A stretch of DNA of 64,000 nucleotides from Saprospiraceae bacterium (GCA_021738725.1 JAIPBE010000014.1:1-64000); one strand, 5' to 3'. Positions 27,689 through 37,770 are shown, counted from the stretch's first letter. The notes: generated from the letters alone by a model not told the origin. Translations and numbers: made by a program.

Positions 27689-28135
27689 TCAACTCATGAT
27701 GACAACTTCTAATGCGTCTTTTAACCGTTCCATATTCCGGATTTGGTATTTCCGAATTGTTTTTGCCAGAAAAGGCAGACAGAGTGAACCCCAGAAACTA
27801 CGGGGCATCAGCACCAGCTGACTTTGGAGTTTGGACTGGCCTGCGGCCTCTTCAGTCACATCAAAGGAACGGTGCATTTGCAGGATAGAGTTACTCCAGA
27901 TTATGTCCAGGGTTTGATCATCGACATAATTGATGATCTCCTGCTTCATTTTGAAGGAATAGGACCCATAAGTGAGATGTACCCAACTGGTGGAGCCGAT
28001 CTCGCCTTCTTCTCCGGTCAGCGGTTCAAAACGCTTGAATTCAGTGATCCATAAAGGGAGGTTCTCCCAGGCATACAGAAAGGGAAAAATTTCCGACGGA
28101 GGTTTACTGATATCCTGGCTGGATGAACATTCCAT
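27689..28135 (-). CDS. SRPBCC-family protein
   Basis: A 148-residue START/polyketide-cyclase-type protein. The SKPPSEIFPFLYAWENLPLW start is the typical first helix of the helix-grip fold, followed by antiparallel strands (STSWVHLTYGSYSFKMKQEI) and a long C-terminal helix (IRNMERLKDALEVV). Such proteins bind hydrophobic ligands; the ligand is unknown. It lies on the same strand as the CotH genes, 72 bp downstream of the nearest one. Confidence 0.75.
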   Translation of the reverse strand: MECSSSQDISKPPSEIFPFLYAWENLPLWITEFKRFEPLTGEEGEIGSTSWVHLTYGSYSFKMKQEIINYVDDQTLDIIWSNSILQMHRSFDVTEEAAGQSKLQSQLVLMPRSFWGSLCLPFLAKTIRKYQIRNMERLKDALEVVIMS

Positions 28136-28207
28136 GAATGGGCGGATTGCCTGGAATCAAAAATAACCAGAATTTTCTTCTGACCCAAATCAAAATGGCG
28201 AACAGAC

Positions 28208-29803
28208 TTACTTGATTTGCAAAGGCCGGAAGGATGCCGTTTTGGGAACGATGGTTGCCCGATCTTCATTTTCAGCAACGATGTAGTACTCCACCGTCTG
28301 TTCTACTCCTTCCAGGGTATTCGTAAATGTCCGGGAAGCTCCGGGCTTCAAAGGCGCAGGGGCCTGAAGCGCCATATTGTGGAAGACGTGGTCTCCTTTT
28401 TCTCTCCAGTATAACGTTACGGTATCCGCGTTGTTGGCTACACAAGAAAAGAAGATGTGTTGACTGGTATCGCGCACAGCCACAGGTAATTCGACATCAG
28501 GCGTGCCCCGGCTGAAGATCCAGTGTTCTTTGATCGACTTGATCCTGCCTTCCATGAGTTCGGAAATACCGATGGTGGTTTGATTACCAATTGTGACAGA
28601 TTTCTTTCTATTCTGCTCGAAAAGATCAAAGGAATACAGAGGCATCTGCTCTGCCTGCACAGCTGATCGGATGAGTGCATGCCATTGATCCATCAATTTG
28701 AGATAGCGACCATTCAAAAAGAAATCATCCATGATGGTCTGAATATGGGCGATATAGATCTTCTCGTAATGCGGATTCTTGAGGAGCTGATGGATCAGTG
28801 GGCGCCGAGGATTGTCCATATGCAGCATTGGATCCAGATCCTTCATTGCCTGATCATCGAGATTGGCCCGTTCTGCTCTTCTGAATCCACCAAAGGAGAG
28901 GTTCAGATCCCAGATCAATGGCACAAAACGGCCATCTTTTCTCTGATAGAGATAGAAATTATGGCAGAGTAGTCCAGAATAACTATCTAGATTGACCAAC
29001 ACATTGTTAAAGGCCAACATCCATAAAGTCAAGTCAATATCGAGGATGCTGTCCAGTTGGACCGTGGGATTGTTCAACTGGTGGACCAGTTGGATCAAGG
29101 ATTCCCATCCGGTATCCGATTTCATCTCATATCGGCCATCATAGCACTTGATATCCGGTCCCAGATCTTCCAGACTACAATTCTGACCTTCTCGGCATCC
29201 ATCCAGCTGGACTACCTCATCCCAGTCCGGGTCACATTTGAAAAAGACGCCCTTCTTTTCATCAAACCAGCTGTCCAGGAAATACTTGTCTATATCCTGG
29301 GTCAACGTGTAGACACCGAAGTATTCATTGTTGACGTATACCCGAGCCATGGCGCTTTCCGGGGCGGGCATATATTCTCGGGCAATAAAATAGGAAAGAA
29401 TATCCCTCAGGTAGCTGGGATCCCGAAAACCATTGGATAATTTCAGATGATCATAACCGATCGGAAATTGGGCATCCTTAATGAACTCACCCGCATCCAA
29501 ACTGAAGGGCAACTTTCGGCTGCCCTGATTTTTAACGTTGTTAAAGGAACTGTTCCCTTTGAATCGGATACCCACACTGTCCAGTTTGATGTTATCAAAC
29601 CAGATGGTGGCAGATATTTTATCCCGCCGATCAGTTGACTTATAGGCCTTGAGTCTATTCTCCCAATGTTTGTCATCAAACTGGATCCGTAGTTCATACA
29701 AATGAAACGGATCCAGACCTGTAGCCTTTTCTTGCGCCAAGACGGGTGAGGTGGTCAAACACCACATACAAGTGACCCATCCTAGGAGTAAAACTCCCTT
29801 CAT
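28208..29803 (-). CDS. CotH kinase-family secreted protein (second copy)
   Basis: A 531-residue secreted protein: signal peptide ending VLAQ, an N-terminal beta domain (FHLYELRIQFDDKHWENRL), then the CotH atypical kinase core with RFKGNSSF, HNFYLYQRKDGRF and IWDLNLSFGGF, and a C-terminal beta domain (VELPVAVRD...). CotH of Bacillus phosphorylates spore coat proteins; here the catalytic WDxD-type site reads WDLN, so kinase activity is uncertain. The ATG at 29803 overlaps the upstream stop in TGATG. It is a paralogue of the next gene (29803-31440), sharing order and motifs. Confidence 0.85.
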   Translation of the reverse strand: MKGVLLLGWVTCMWCLTTSPVLAQEKATGLDPFHLYELRIQFDDKHWENRLKAYKSTDRRDKISATIWFDNIKLDSVGIRFKGNSSFNNVKNQGSRKLPFSLDAGEFIKDAQFPIGYDHLKLSNGFRDPSYLRDILSYFIAREYMPAPESAMARVYVNNEYFGVYTLTQDIDKYFLDSWFDEKKGVFFKCDPDWDEVVQLDGCREGQNCSLEDLGPDIKCYDGRYEMKSDTGWESLIQLVHQLNNPTVQLDSILDIDLTLWMLAFNNVLVNLDSYSGLLCHNFYLYQRKDGRFVPLIWDLNLSFGGFRRAERANLDDQAMKDLDPMLHMDNPRRPLIHQLLKNPHYEKIYIAHIQTIMDDFFLNGRYLKLMDQWHALIRSAVQAEQMPLYSFDLFEQNRKKSVTIGNQTTIGISELMEGRIKSIKEHWIFSRGTPDVELPVAVRDTSQHIFFSCVANNADTVTLYWREKGDHVFHNMALQAPAPLKPGASRTFTNTLEGVEQTVEYYIVAENEDRATIVPKTASFRPLQIK

Positions 29804-31440
29804 CAATTCAGTTCTTCCAGGGTGATTGTGAGAGGCGTCTGGCGATATCCATTTGGATAGAAGGAAACGGCAGCTGTATTTTCAGCCACGACGTAGTATT
29901 CCAAGGCTATGTTTCCATCGGAAGGTTTGATCTTGGAAACAAAACGGCCTTCTCCATTCCCCAACTTGTCATCCGGTTTTGGTTCCATCAGAACAGATGT
30001 ATAGGGAAGGTCCTTATCAAATCGATAATACAAGTGAATGCGTTTGGGCAGTTTCCCTGCGATCACGGAGATGGTAAAACTGTTGATATCAACGGTCTCA
30101 TATTTTTTCCTTTTCAAGACGTCAACAGAGATCACTTCCGGTTCGACAACCGTAAACGCATCCAGTCGCTTCAAGTAGCTGACCCGTTCTTCCATGTATT
30201 CGGCCAGTCCGGGGATCTGGCTCCTTGTGCCAACGGTCTTGTCCAGGCTTTTGGTGAAATCGTCCAGGGTATAATATCCGTTCTTCTCTTTTTCCACGAA
30301 TGGTTTGAGACGCGTCATAACGTCCTCACATCGCTTGCGGAAACTGTCCCTGCGGAAATGTTCGTGCATCAGTTGCCGCATATGGGATACATAGACTTTT
30401 TTGTAAAAGTCATTTGACAACAACTGGCTGATCAGCGGTTTGGTAATATTGTCAGCATTGAGGAAAGGATCCAGTTCGATCATTTCCTGGATACTCAGAT
30501 CCGAACCCTGGCCGGTATTTTTAAAGCTACCGAAAGCCAGGTTCAGATCCCAGATGACGGGGCTGAACAGCCCGGCTTGATCCCTGTAGAGGTAGTAGTT
30601 GTGACTGTGTTGTCCAGAATAACTGCTGAGGTTGCCGGTCATATTATTGAATGCGTGCATCCAGAGAGTGGCATCTACATCCAGGACTGTTTCAATGTTT
30701 TCCGGTTCCAGGTTGAGAATCCTGGCCAATTCCATCAGATATGGCCATCCATCACCTTCCTTGAGGCGATAGTTGTAGAGGTAACAGTTAGCATCCTCTT
30801 CATACTCGAGATTGCTAAAGACGTTCTTTTTACAATTTTCCGGGCCGCCATCCTCCACCAGGTCAGGGCTGCATTTGAACAGGGAGGTCCAGGCTTCACC
30901 CATCCGTCTTTCGAGGAAGTGAGCATCTACGGGTTCAATATTGACATAGATCCCAGCATAGGTGTTGTTGACATAGAGTCGTACAAAGTTGGCTTCGGGA
31001 ACATCCATGTAGTTTCGAGCAATCGAAAAGCCCATGTACTCTCTGAGGTAGCTGGGATCACGAAGAGCATTGGACAAGGTATATGATCGGTATCCCTGGT
31101 GATTCTGATCTGGATGGATGTAGTTCAATTCGATCTGATAGGGATTTTTATCACCGTCATATGTGTAGGAGGTCTGACCACGGTACCGAATGCCCACATT
31201 GGGGTACTTGATGCCATCGATCTCAGCGGCACCTACGATCATTCCTTCACCGGATATCTTCATAGAGTCCAGTACGTGAGACCAGTTCGCCTGACGAATG
31301 GTCAAGCGCATTTCCGGAATGTGGTCAGTGCCAAAAAGCGCATTGACATTTTGAGCACTTGCAGATCCACTGACCAGGGCGAAGGCCATCAACATGCAAA
31401 CGTTCGCAAGGAAGGATTTCATAGGTGTATTGCTTGACAT
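29803..31440 (-). CDS. CotH kinase-family secreted protein (first copy)
   Basis: A 545-residue paralogue of the downstream gene: signal peptide ending SASAQ, N-terminal domain with RLTIRQANWSHVLDSM, RYRGQTSY, then SHNYYLYRDQAGLFS and IWDLNLAFGSF, and a C-terminal Ig-like domain. An alternative start at 31422 (ATG, six codons later) would give an equally good signal peptide. The overlap of its stop with the second copy suggests a bicistronic unit and probable joint export to the periplasm or surface. No T9SS tail is visible. Confidence 0.85.
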   Translation of the reverse strand: MSSNTPMKSFLANVCMLMAFALVSGSASAQNVNALFGTDHIPEMRLTIRQANWSHVLDSMKISGEGMIVGAAEIDGIKYPNVGIRYRGQTSYTYDGDKNPYQIELNYIHPDQNHQGYRSYTLSNALRDPSYLREYMGFSIARNYMDVPEANFVRLYVNNTYAGIYVNIEPVDAHFLERRMGEAWTSLFKCSPDLVEDGGPENCKKNVFSNLEYEEDANCYLYNYRLKEGDGWPYLMELARILNLEPENIETVLDVDATLWMHAFNNMTGNLSSYSGQHSHNYYLYRDQAGLFSPVIWDLNLAFGSFKNTGQGSDLSIQEMIELDPFLNADNITKPLISQLLSNDFYKKVYVSHMRQLMHEHFRRDSFRKRCEDVMTRLKPFVEKEKNGYYTLDDFTKSLDKTVGTRSQIPGLAEYMEERVSYLKRLDAFTVVEPEVISVDVLKRKKYETVDINSFTISVIAGKLPKRIHLYYRFDKDLPYTSVLMEPKPDDKLGNGEGRFVSKIKPSDGNIALEYYVVAENTAAVSFYPNGYRQTPLTITLEELN

Positions 31441-31497
31441 AATAAAATGCAGTGTTCAAACCAGGATGATCGCTTGATCATTCTTGTTTGACACCAT

Positions 31498-32025
31498 TTA
31501 ATCGAGTATTCGTTGCAGATCCGACCCTGTTTCCTGACGGATCTCTTCAAAATTACCTGTTTTCCTGTTTTTAACGACTTGATTCCAATGGAAGTAGCGG
31601 CCGTTCATCACAATGTAGACACCCGGGTCTAATGCCTGTGCAAAAGCAAGAGCACTGCCCAAATTGAAGAACCCATCGGATGAGTTGCCAAAAGCATATG
31701 GAATCATGGCGCCCGTCAGGACAATGGTTTTGTTCAATATCCTGGCTTCTGCCAGTGCTTTTGCGGTTTCCACCATCCTGTCTGTACCATGGGTAATGAT
31801 GATCTCAGAAGCAGAGGATTTATGGCAATTATGAATGATGATATTTCGGTCTTCATCCGACATTTCCAGACTGTCGACCATCATCAACGTCTTGATATCT
31901 ATATCCAGGTTACATCGTCCACGATCGAACATCTTGGGTAGATGAGTATCCTTGAAGAATAGCTCCCCGGTGATGAGGTTGTATTCCTTGTCAAAGGTGC
32001 CGCCTGTAACGAAGATCTGGATCAT
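31498..32025 (-). CDS. Short asparaginase-domain protein
   Basis: The 175-residue protein contains only the N-terminal domain of type I/II L-asparaginases: IFVTGGTFDKEYN with the first catalytic Thr and the IITHGTDRMVETAK segment with the second catalytic Thr-Asp. The usual C-terminal dimerisation domain (about 120 residues) is missing, which is a known short variant in Bacteroidota. The ATG at 32025 replaces a TTG four codons upstream. Activity on asparagine is plausible, not shown. Confidence 0.8.
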   Translation of the reverse strand: MIQIFVTGGTFDKEYNLITGELFFKDTHLPKMFDRGRCNLDIDIKTLMMVDSLEMSDEDRNIIIHNCHKSSASEIIITHGTDRMVETAKALAEARILNKTIVLTGAMIPYAFGNSSDGFFNLGSALAFAQALDPGVYIVMNGRYFHWNQVVKNRKTGNFEEIRQETGSDLQRILD

Positions 32026-32077
32026 GAACAGGTTCAATCAATAATCAGCCACGAATATAGCGATTGATTCCGGCTGC

Positions 32078-32578
32078 TCACACTACTTTGTCTGCACAAC
32101 TGGAGGAAGCGAATGCATCGGGTTTCATTTTGAAAGCAAAGCCCATTCCCATGATATAACCCATAGCCTCTTTCAAGGCGAGGTTTGATTTGAAATGGGG
32201 ATCCGTATTGATATCAGCATGTACTTCCAATTCTACGTGGTATCTGTCCAAAAGGTCACAAAGTTGGTAAGCTATTTCGACGGATCGTGCGACCTCCAGG
32301 ATCATACGTTCGCGTATGCCCATGAGCTGATTCATCTTTTCATTCCGAATGAACATAAACCCGCCCTTCCCCTGGCGAAGGAACACGATCACGGTGGCAA
32401 ATTCAACAATTTCACCTCTCACCTGGGAGTCTGTTCCAATACAAACCTTCAGGTGATTACCAAGCTTCTTTTCTCGTTTCAGGGTTCCTTCAACCGCTTC
32501 GAGGAGGGGAAGGTCAATTCGATCACCATTCAGTCTTCGCCAGTACATGTCAGGTAAGTTTCCTGAAGATATGGACAT
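32078..32578 (-). CDS. YkuK-like (DUF458) RNase H-fold protein
   Basis: A 166-residue protein with the DUF458 pattern: KVCIGTDSQVRG, FATVIVFLRQGKGG, LEVHADINTDPHFKSN, and the C-terminal SSSCADKVV. The acidic residues (GTDSQ, HADIN) suggest an RNase H-like fold. In Bacillus this family is associated with sporulation genes, but the biochemical activity is not established. It is apparently monocistronic between asparaginase and ftsE. Confidence 0.75.
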   Translation of the reverse strand: MSISSGNLPDMYWRRLNGDRIDLPLLEAVEGTLKREKKLGNHLKVCIGTDSQVRGEIVEFATVIVFLRQGKGGFMFIRNEKMNQLMGIRERMILEVARSVEIAYQLCDLLDRYHVELEVHADINTDPHFKSNLALKEAMGYIMGMGFAFKMKPDAFASSSCADKVV

Positions 32579-32675
32579 CTGGAAGATTATGACGCCATTC
32601 TCATGTAAAGAATGTGTGAATACAAATCAGGCTTCGATCTGGATTGAACGCACCGATCAACCATCGCTGCCAGGT

Positions 32676-33377
32676 TCAGGTACCCTCAGTGCTTTGGGGC
32701 AGACGATCTACTCGGGTGAGCACGCCATCCGCACAGTGCAGGATAGGTGATGGAAACCGTTCGATCAGTCGGTAGTCATGCGTGGCAAACAACACAGCTG
32801 TTTGATGATGACGCGCGAGATTTCGGATCAGTCTGGTGATCTCATCACTGGTTTGAGGGTCAAGATTCCCGGCTGGTTCATCTGCAAGGAGCAGTCTCGG
32901 TTCATTGAGCAGGGCGCGGGCAATGGCCAGGCGTTGCTGTTCGCCTCCTGAAAGCTCTGCCGGGTATCGAAATCCATAAGCACTGAGACCTGTCTCATCC
33001 AGGACCTTGGCAATGCGAATGTTGCGCTCCTTTCTGAATCGCCATCCTGTTGCTTGCAGGACGAATTCCAGATTTTCATAGACGGTACGCTCTCTCAGTA
33101 GAAAGAAGTCCTGGAAGATAATGCCCAGTTTGCGACGCAGTTTGTGAATACGTTTTTTCGGGAGACCCACCAGGTTGAACCCGGCGATCTGAACAGCACC
33201 ACTTTCCCAGGGCCATTCACCATACAAGGCTTTGATCAGAGAAGATTTGCCCGCCCCGGTCTTTCCGATCAGGTACAGGAATTCTCCCGGGACCATATCG
33301 AGCTGGATATCCCGGAGGATGGTGGTTCTTCCCCGAATGATCCGTCCCTGGTCAATATGTAATACCCGTTCTTGCAT
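32676..33377 (-). CDS. ftsE: FtsE-like ABC transporter ATP-binding protein
   Basis: A 233-residue ATPase: Walker [11 protein letters not shown]-loop [20 protein letters not shown], signature [13 protein letters not shown], Walker [13 protein letters not shown], and the H-loop ATHD. The short length and the phrase [11 protein letters not shown] are typical of FtsE, which with FtsX activates cell-wall hydrolases at the division site. No ftsX permease is adjacent. The ATG at 33377 is used; the longer TTG-style frame runs into the divergent ccmE region. Confidence 0.85.
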   Translation of the reverse strand: MQERVLHIDQGRIIRGRTTILRDIQLDMVPGEFLYLIGKTGAGKSSLIKALYGEWPWESGAVQIAGFNLVGLPKKRIHKLRRKLGIIFQDFFLLRERTVYENLEFVLQATGWRFRKERNIRIAKVLDETGLSAYGFRYPAELSGGEQQRLAIARALLNEPRLLLADEPAGNLDPQTSDEITRLIRNLARHHQTAVLFATHDYRLIERFPSPILHCADGVLTRVDRLPQSTEGT

Positions 33378-33451
33378 CGGAATGTGTGGAGAATAAAGGT
33401 AGGAAACATCTCTGCCAGGTCGGTTGTTAATAGGGAACGATTCGAATCCTG

Positions 33452-33459
33452 TACATTTG
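33452..33459 (+). promoter_or_regulatory. Bacteroidota -7 promoter box of the ccm operon (TACATTTG)
   Basis: An exact TAnnTTTG match 18 bases before the ccmE ATG, with a TTG 25 bp further upstream as a possible -33 element (spacing slightly long). Confidence 0.5.
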
Positions 33460-33477
33460 CACATCAGACACGTCCAC

Positions 33478-33870
33478 ATGAAAAAGATCTATATCATAGC
33501 CGGAGTTTTGATTCTCCTGGGCATTGGCCTGCTGATCTCCGCCGCCGGAGATATGAGCACCTACAGTACTTTCCGAGAAGCTGCCCGGATCGAGGCAAAG
33601 GTGAAAGTCGTTGGTAAATTGGCCAAGGACAGGGAGATGTACTACAATCCGACCGAAGACCCGAACTATTTTTCTTTCTATGTTTCAGATAATGAAGGCG
33701 AAGTACGCAAGGTCATACTTCGTGGAGCTAAACCTCAGGACTTTGAATTGTCTGAACAGATCGTAGTCACAGGCAAAATGGATGGAGGTGATTTTCTTGC
33801 ATCAGAACTCCTGATGAAATGCCCGTCCAAATACAAGGACGAAGAGGTTTTCCTCCAAAAGGAAAGCTGA
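33478..33870 (+). CDS. ccmE: Cytochrome c maturation protein CcmE
   Basis: A 130-residue membrane-anchored heme chaperone: one N-terminal helix (residues 4-24) and an OB-fold domain. In proteobacterial CcmE the heme attaches to a His in a His-x-x-x-Tyr motif; here the C-terminal region (KYKDEEVF) has no such His, which is common outside the classical System I. It is the first gene of an operon with ccmF. The assignment rests on size, topology and neighbour. Confidence 0.8.
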   Translation: MKKIYIIAGVLILLGIGLLISAAGDMSTYSTFREAARIEAKVKVVGKLAKDREMYYNPTEDPNYFSFYVSDNEGEVRKVILRGAKPQDFELSEQIVVTGKMDGGDFLASELLMKCPSKYKDEEVFLQKES

Positions 33871-33886
33871 CCTCAGAATCAACAAC

Positions 33887-36721
33887 ATGCAAGAACTCCA
33901 GTATTTTGGTGAACATCTGTGGCCTGGCAGAGTAGGTCATTTCAGTATCATCCTCTCCTTTGTCGCCGCATTGCTGGCTGCTTTCGCCTACGGTCGACAT
34001 TCCAGAAACAGTGACGCTACAACTGGATGGTTGAAGTTGGGGCGATGGTCATTTCTTCTGCACAGTGCAGCCACTTTAGTGACCATCGCAACCCTGTTCT
34101 ACATTATGTTGAGCAGGTACTATGAGTACCAGTATGCCTGGGCACACGTCTCGGATGATCTGCCCTTTGCCTATATTTTTTCAGCCTTCTGGGAAGATCA
34201 GCCGGGCAGTTTCTTGCTGTGGGCCTTCTGGCACGTGGTGCTGGGGATCATTCTGATGCGGACGGCTCGCGAGTGGGAAGGTCCCGTACTGGTGGTCATG
34301 TCGCTGCTGCAAGCGTTCATCATGTCCATGCTTCTTGGATTATACCTGTTGCCGGATAGTGATGCGATCAAGATCGGATTCAATCCGTTCCTCTTGTTGC
34401 GAGACACGATGGATGCGCCCATCTTTGCTAATGCAGACTACCTCCAGCTGATCACTGGTAAAGGGCTCAATCCATTGTTGCAGAACTATTGGAACACCAT
34501 TCACCCCCCCACTCTGTTTCTCGGATTTGCCAGTGTTTCAGTTCCCTTTGCCTTTACCATGGCTGCGCTCGCCAAACGGGAATACAAAGCGTGGATCAAA
34601 CCGGTCCTTCCCTGGGCGCTCTTCAGTGCCTCCATTCTGGGGATCGGAATCTTGATGGGCTCTGCCTGGGCCTATGAAGCGCTTTCATTTGGGGGGTATT
34701 GGGCCTGGGATCCTGTAGAGAATATGTCTCTGGTTCCCTGGATTGTTCTTGTGGCAGGCATCCATACCAACCTGATCGCCAAAAGCACAGGTCATTCGAT
34801 CCGCAGTACCATGGTGTTCTATGCCATCGCTTTATTGCTGGTCTTGTTTTCAACGTTTCTCACACGTAGCGGGGTACTACAGGACTCTTCGGTGCATGCA
34901 TTTACAGAGTTGGGCCTGGAGTGGCAACTGGTCCTGTTCATCCTCGTTTTCTCCGGTTGGTTTTTGTGGATCTATTTGAGACGATACCGCGATATTCCGG
35001 TAAAGGAGGAGGAAGAACCCACTTCCAGCCGTGAATTCTGGATGTTTATTGGCAGCCTCGTACTCTTTTTCTCTGCCTTGTTGATCACATTTACAACGGC
35101 TATTCCGGTTTACAACAAGCTCGCAGATGGACTCGGATGGCTGACCGGACAGGATTTGACTGGATGGCACAGGTCTATGCCTGTGGATCCCATCACCCAT
35201 TACAACAGGTATCAGTTTTGGATCGCAGTCTTCATTGCCGTTTTGAGTGGAGGCACGATCTTTTTACGATATGGCAGATCGCTGGCGTCAGGGGCTGTGC
35301 GGGCTTTATTAACCAGGATGGGATTACATGTGATTCTCGCAATGGTGATGACCACTCTTACCTGGTGGTGGCTGGACTATGCGGGATGGGTCTATCATGT
35401 GCTGGTTCTGGCCAGCTGGTTTAGCGTCATTTCCAATCTGGATTATCTCCTGTTCTTCTTGAAAGGCCGGTTGAAGCAGGGCGCCTCTACCCTCTCCCAC
35501 GTAGGATTTGGACTGATGATCATCGGGATCGTTGCCTCGGGCTTGAAAAAGGAACACATTTCTTATAATCGCTTCGCCATGGAGGGATTATTGAGTCGCG
35601 ATATGATCGACCGCAATGTCTTGCTCTTTAAAAACTCACCCCTCTTCATCAAAGGCTACGAGGTGACGTATTTGTCAGATACCCTGATCGGTCATACCCG
35701 AACCTATGCTATCGATTATATCCAGCGGGATGAGGAAGGCCGGGTCATTGATGAATTCACTGTTCAGCCAAGTATCCTCTTTGACAGGGAGTTTAAGAAG
35801 CAAGCCGCTTCTAATCCCAGTACGAAGCGATACTTCACAAAAGATGTGTTTTCCCATATTGCCGGACTGCCAAACGAACAAGCGGATGTAGAACGCGCAA
35901 AGGTAAAAGAGGACAGCCTGCGATATCTCCTGTATTCAGTTTTGCCAGATTCCGTTCGATCTGCTGGTCGATTATCCATTTCCCTGCAGAACTGGTCTGA
36001 TCAGGCGGTTCATCCTGACTATACGCCGGAAAAAGGCGATCAGGTGATTGCCGCCAGACTCCAGATTCGTTCTGAAGATCTGGATTCGACCCTGACCTGC
36101 ATGCCAATGATCGTCCTCAGGGACAATCTGGTATATTCCTATCCTGTCAAAGTGGATCGCGTTGGAGCAAAAGTCCGTCTGACCGATGCAGTTTTCTCCG
36201 GGTTTTTGATGCCAGACGATTCATTGTACTATCGCCCTGTAGAACTTGGTGCGGGCGATTCCTTTGATTTTGGAGGATATACCATCACCTTGGATGGATT
36301 TGATAAATCGCCTCAGCATGTTCAGTTTGAATCTGAGGAAGGTGATATTGCGGTAGCAGCCAATCTGTTGATCCAGACCCATTCTGCAGCGGGCTATCGC
36401 GAAACCCAATCACCGATCTTCCTGGTACGCGGGAATCAACCATATAATATCAAGAGCTATTCTCCGGCCACGGGCATCCATACCCGATTCGTCAAGCTCA
36501 ATCCGGAAAATGGGAAGGTGACGATATGGGTAGCTCAACAGCCTGATTTCGAAGGATTGACCTTCGAGGTTGCAGACAATTATGAACGTGAGGATTATAT
36601 CGTTCTGGAAACGATTCTCTTTCCCCTGATCAATCTTTTCTGGCTGGGGGGTCTCTTGTTGATGCTCGGATTGGGTCTGGCTGCCTGGAACAAGCGATAC
36701 CGGAAAAACGAACTATCATGA
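33887..36721 (+). CDS. ccmF: CcmF/CcsA-type heme lyase for cytochrome c biogenesis
   Basis: A 944-residue polytopic membrane protein with more than ten helices and the tryptophan-rich heme-handling motif GGYWAWDPVENMSLVPW, plus NTIHPPTLFLGF. It ligates heme to apocytochromes c at the outer face of the inner membrane. The long C-terminal hydrophilic part is periplasmic, and a final helix (residues about 912-935) follows. It sits 16 bp after ccmE, and its stop overlaps the DUF2520 gene in ATGA. Confidence 0.93.
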   Translation: MQELQYFGEHLWPGRVGHFSIILSFVAALLAAFAYGRHSRNSDATTGWLKLGRWSFLLHSAATLVTIATLFYIMLSRYYEYQYAWAHVSDDLPFAYIFSAFWEDQPGSFLLWAFWHVVLGIILMRTAREWEGPVLVVMSLLQAFIMSMLLGLYLLPDSDAIKIGFNPFLLLRDTMDAPIFANADYLQLITGKGLNPLLQNYWNTIHPPTLFLGFASVSVPFAFTMAALAKREYKAWIKPVLPWALFSASILGIGILMGSAWAYEALSFGGYWAWDPVENMSLVPWIVLVAGIHTNLIAKSTGHSIRSTMVFYAIALLLVLFSTFLTRSGVLQDSSVHAFTELGLEWQLVLFILVFSGWFLWIYLRRYRDIPVKEEEEPTSSREFWMFIGSLVLFFSALLITFTTAIPVYNKLADGLGWLTGQDLTGWHRSMPVDPITHYNRYQFWIAVFIAVLSGGTIFLRYGRSLASGAVRALLTRMGLHVILAMVMTTLTWWWLDYAGWVYHVLVLASWFSVISNLDYLLFFLKGRLKQGASTLSHVGFGLMIIGIVASGLKKEHISYNRFAMEGLLSRDMIDRNVLLFKNSPLFIKGYEVTYLSDTLIGHTRTYAIDYIQRDEEGRVIDEFTVQPSILFDREFKKQAASNPSTKRYFTKDVFSHIAGLPNEQADVERAKVKEDSLRYLLYSVLPDSVRSAGRLSISLQNWSDQAVHPDYTPEKGDQVIAARLQIRSEDLDSTLTCMPMIVLRDNLVYSYPVKVDRVGAKVRLTDAVFSGFLMPDDSLYYRPVELGAGDSFDFGGYTITLDGFDKSPQHVQFESEEGDIAVAANLLIQTHSAAGYRETQSPIFLVRGNQPYNIKSYSPATGIHTRFVKLNPENGKVTIWVAQQPDFEGLTFEVADNYEREDYIVLETILFPLINLFWLGGLLLMLGLGLAAWNKRYRKNELS

Positions 36722-37497
36722 ATTCGGTCAGCCTGATCGGTACGGGGAATGTCGCCTGGAATCTGGCTCATGCTTTTCATCATGCAGGCATCCCGATCAA
36801 CAAGATATGGTCCAGGACTGCAGACCATGCCGTTCAACTATGCCAGGAGACCAGTGGTATGGCCGTCAGTCATATCCATGACCTGCAGGAAGATCCAGGA
36901 CTGATCATGATCTGTGTTCCAGATCACGCTATTGCGGAAGTGGTTCAGCTATGCCAGACATCCGGCCTGAAGAATCCATTGATCTGCCATACTTCGGGGG
37001 CGACTCCATTAGATGTTTTTCCTGCAGAATGGACAATGACTGGTGTATTCTATCCATTGCAGACGTTGACAAAGGGGCATCATCGCGATTTTCAGGATAT
37101 TCCTATTCTTCTATCCAGTCGTTCAGACGAGATGAACGACAAGCTTTCCAGGTTGGCGCGTCAATTGAGTGAAAAGACAACAGTGGTGACAGATGAGGCC
37201 CGCCAGCGGTATCATCTGGCAGCAGTGATGGTCAATAACTTTGTGTATCACTTGTGTGATCAGGCCTTTACCCAGGTGGAAACGCATCGATTAGATCCCC
37301 GTGTATTATTTCCATTGTTGAAGGAAACTGTAGAGAAGCTGATCCACCTGCGAGGTGATCGAGTGCAGACGGGGCCGGCCATCCGGGGTGATGTGAACAG
37401 TATCCATGCCCATCTGCGGCTCCTGGCCGGAGAACCGGCGTTGGCAGCCCTCTATCGTCAGTTATCCCTTTCCATCAATCCTGGTCTAGACCTTTGA
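36718..37497 (+). CDS. Rossmann-like and DUF2520 domain protein
   Basis: A 259-residue protein: N-terminal NAD(P)-binding domain beginning SLIGTGNVAWNLAHAF and a C-terminal helical DUF2520 domain containing the VMVNNFVYHL segment. It resembles pyrroline-5-carboxylate reductase/6-phosphogluconate-type oxidoreductases, but its substrate is not known. It is translationally coupled to ccmF (ATGA), which is probably an operon convenience rather than a shared pathway. Confidence 0.85.
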   Translation: MNSVSLIGTGNVAWNLAHAFHHAGIPINKIWSRTADHAVQLCQETSGMAVSHIHDLQEDPGLIMICVPDHAIAEVVQLCQTSGLKNPLICHTSGATPLDVFPAEWTMTGVFYPLQTLTKGHHRDFQDIPILLSSRSDEMNDKLSRLARQLSEKTTVVTDEARQRYHLAAVMVNNFVYHLCDQAFTQVETHRLDPRVLFPLLKETVEKLIHLRGDRVQTGPAIRGDVNSIHAHLRLLAGEPALAALYRQLSLSINPGLDL

Positions 37498-37500
37498 TCT

Positions 37501-37767
37501 ATGAGAGTCGTCGGTGAAATACCTCATCCAGTTTACAAGATCACATTATTTCATTATCAGGACCGGTGGACTCTCCAGGTGGCGAACGGACCCTACCAGT
37601 TTCGAACCAGTATGGTCCAGGGCCCTGGATTGGAAACAGTGGAGGACATGCAGACATTCATCGATCAGACCTTCCTGCAGGAAGCACGGGATCTATTCGA
37701 AAAAATGCATCAAGCCACTCGTGCACGTATTGCAAGGATCGTTGAAGAGAACGCTGCAAAAGATTGA
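37501..37767 (+). CDS. Small conserved hypothetical protein
   Basis: An 88-residue soluble protein following the DUF2520 gene by three bases, so part of the same operon. It has a beta-rich first half (YKITLFHYQDRWTLQVANG) and a helical second half rich in charged residues. I do not recognise the family, and there is no signal or metal-binding motif. Confidence 0.65.
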   Translation: MRVVGEIPHPVYKITLFHYQDRWTLQVANGPYQFRTSMVQGPGLETVEDMQTFIDQTFLQEARDLFEKMHQATRARIARIVEENAAKD

Positions 37768-37770
37768 TTG

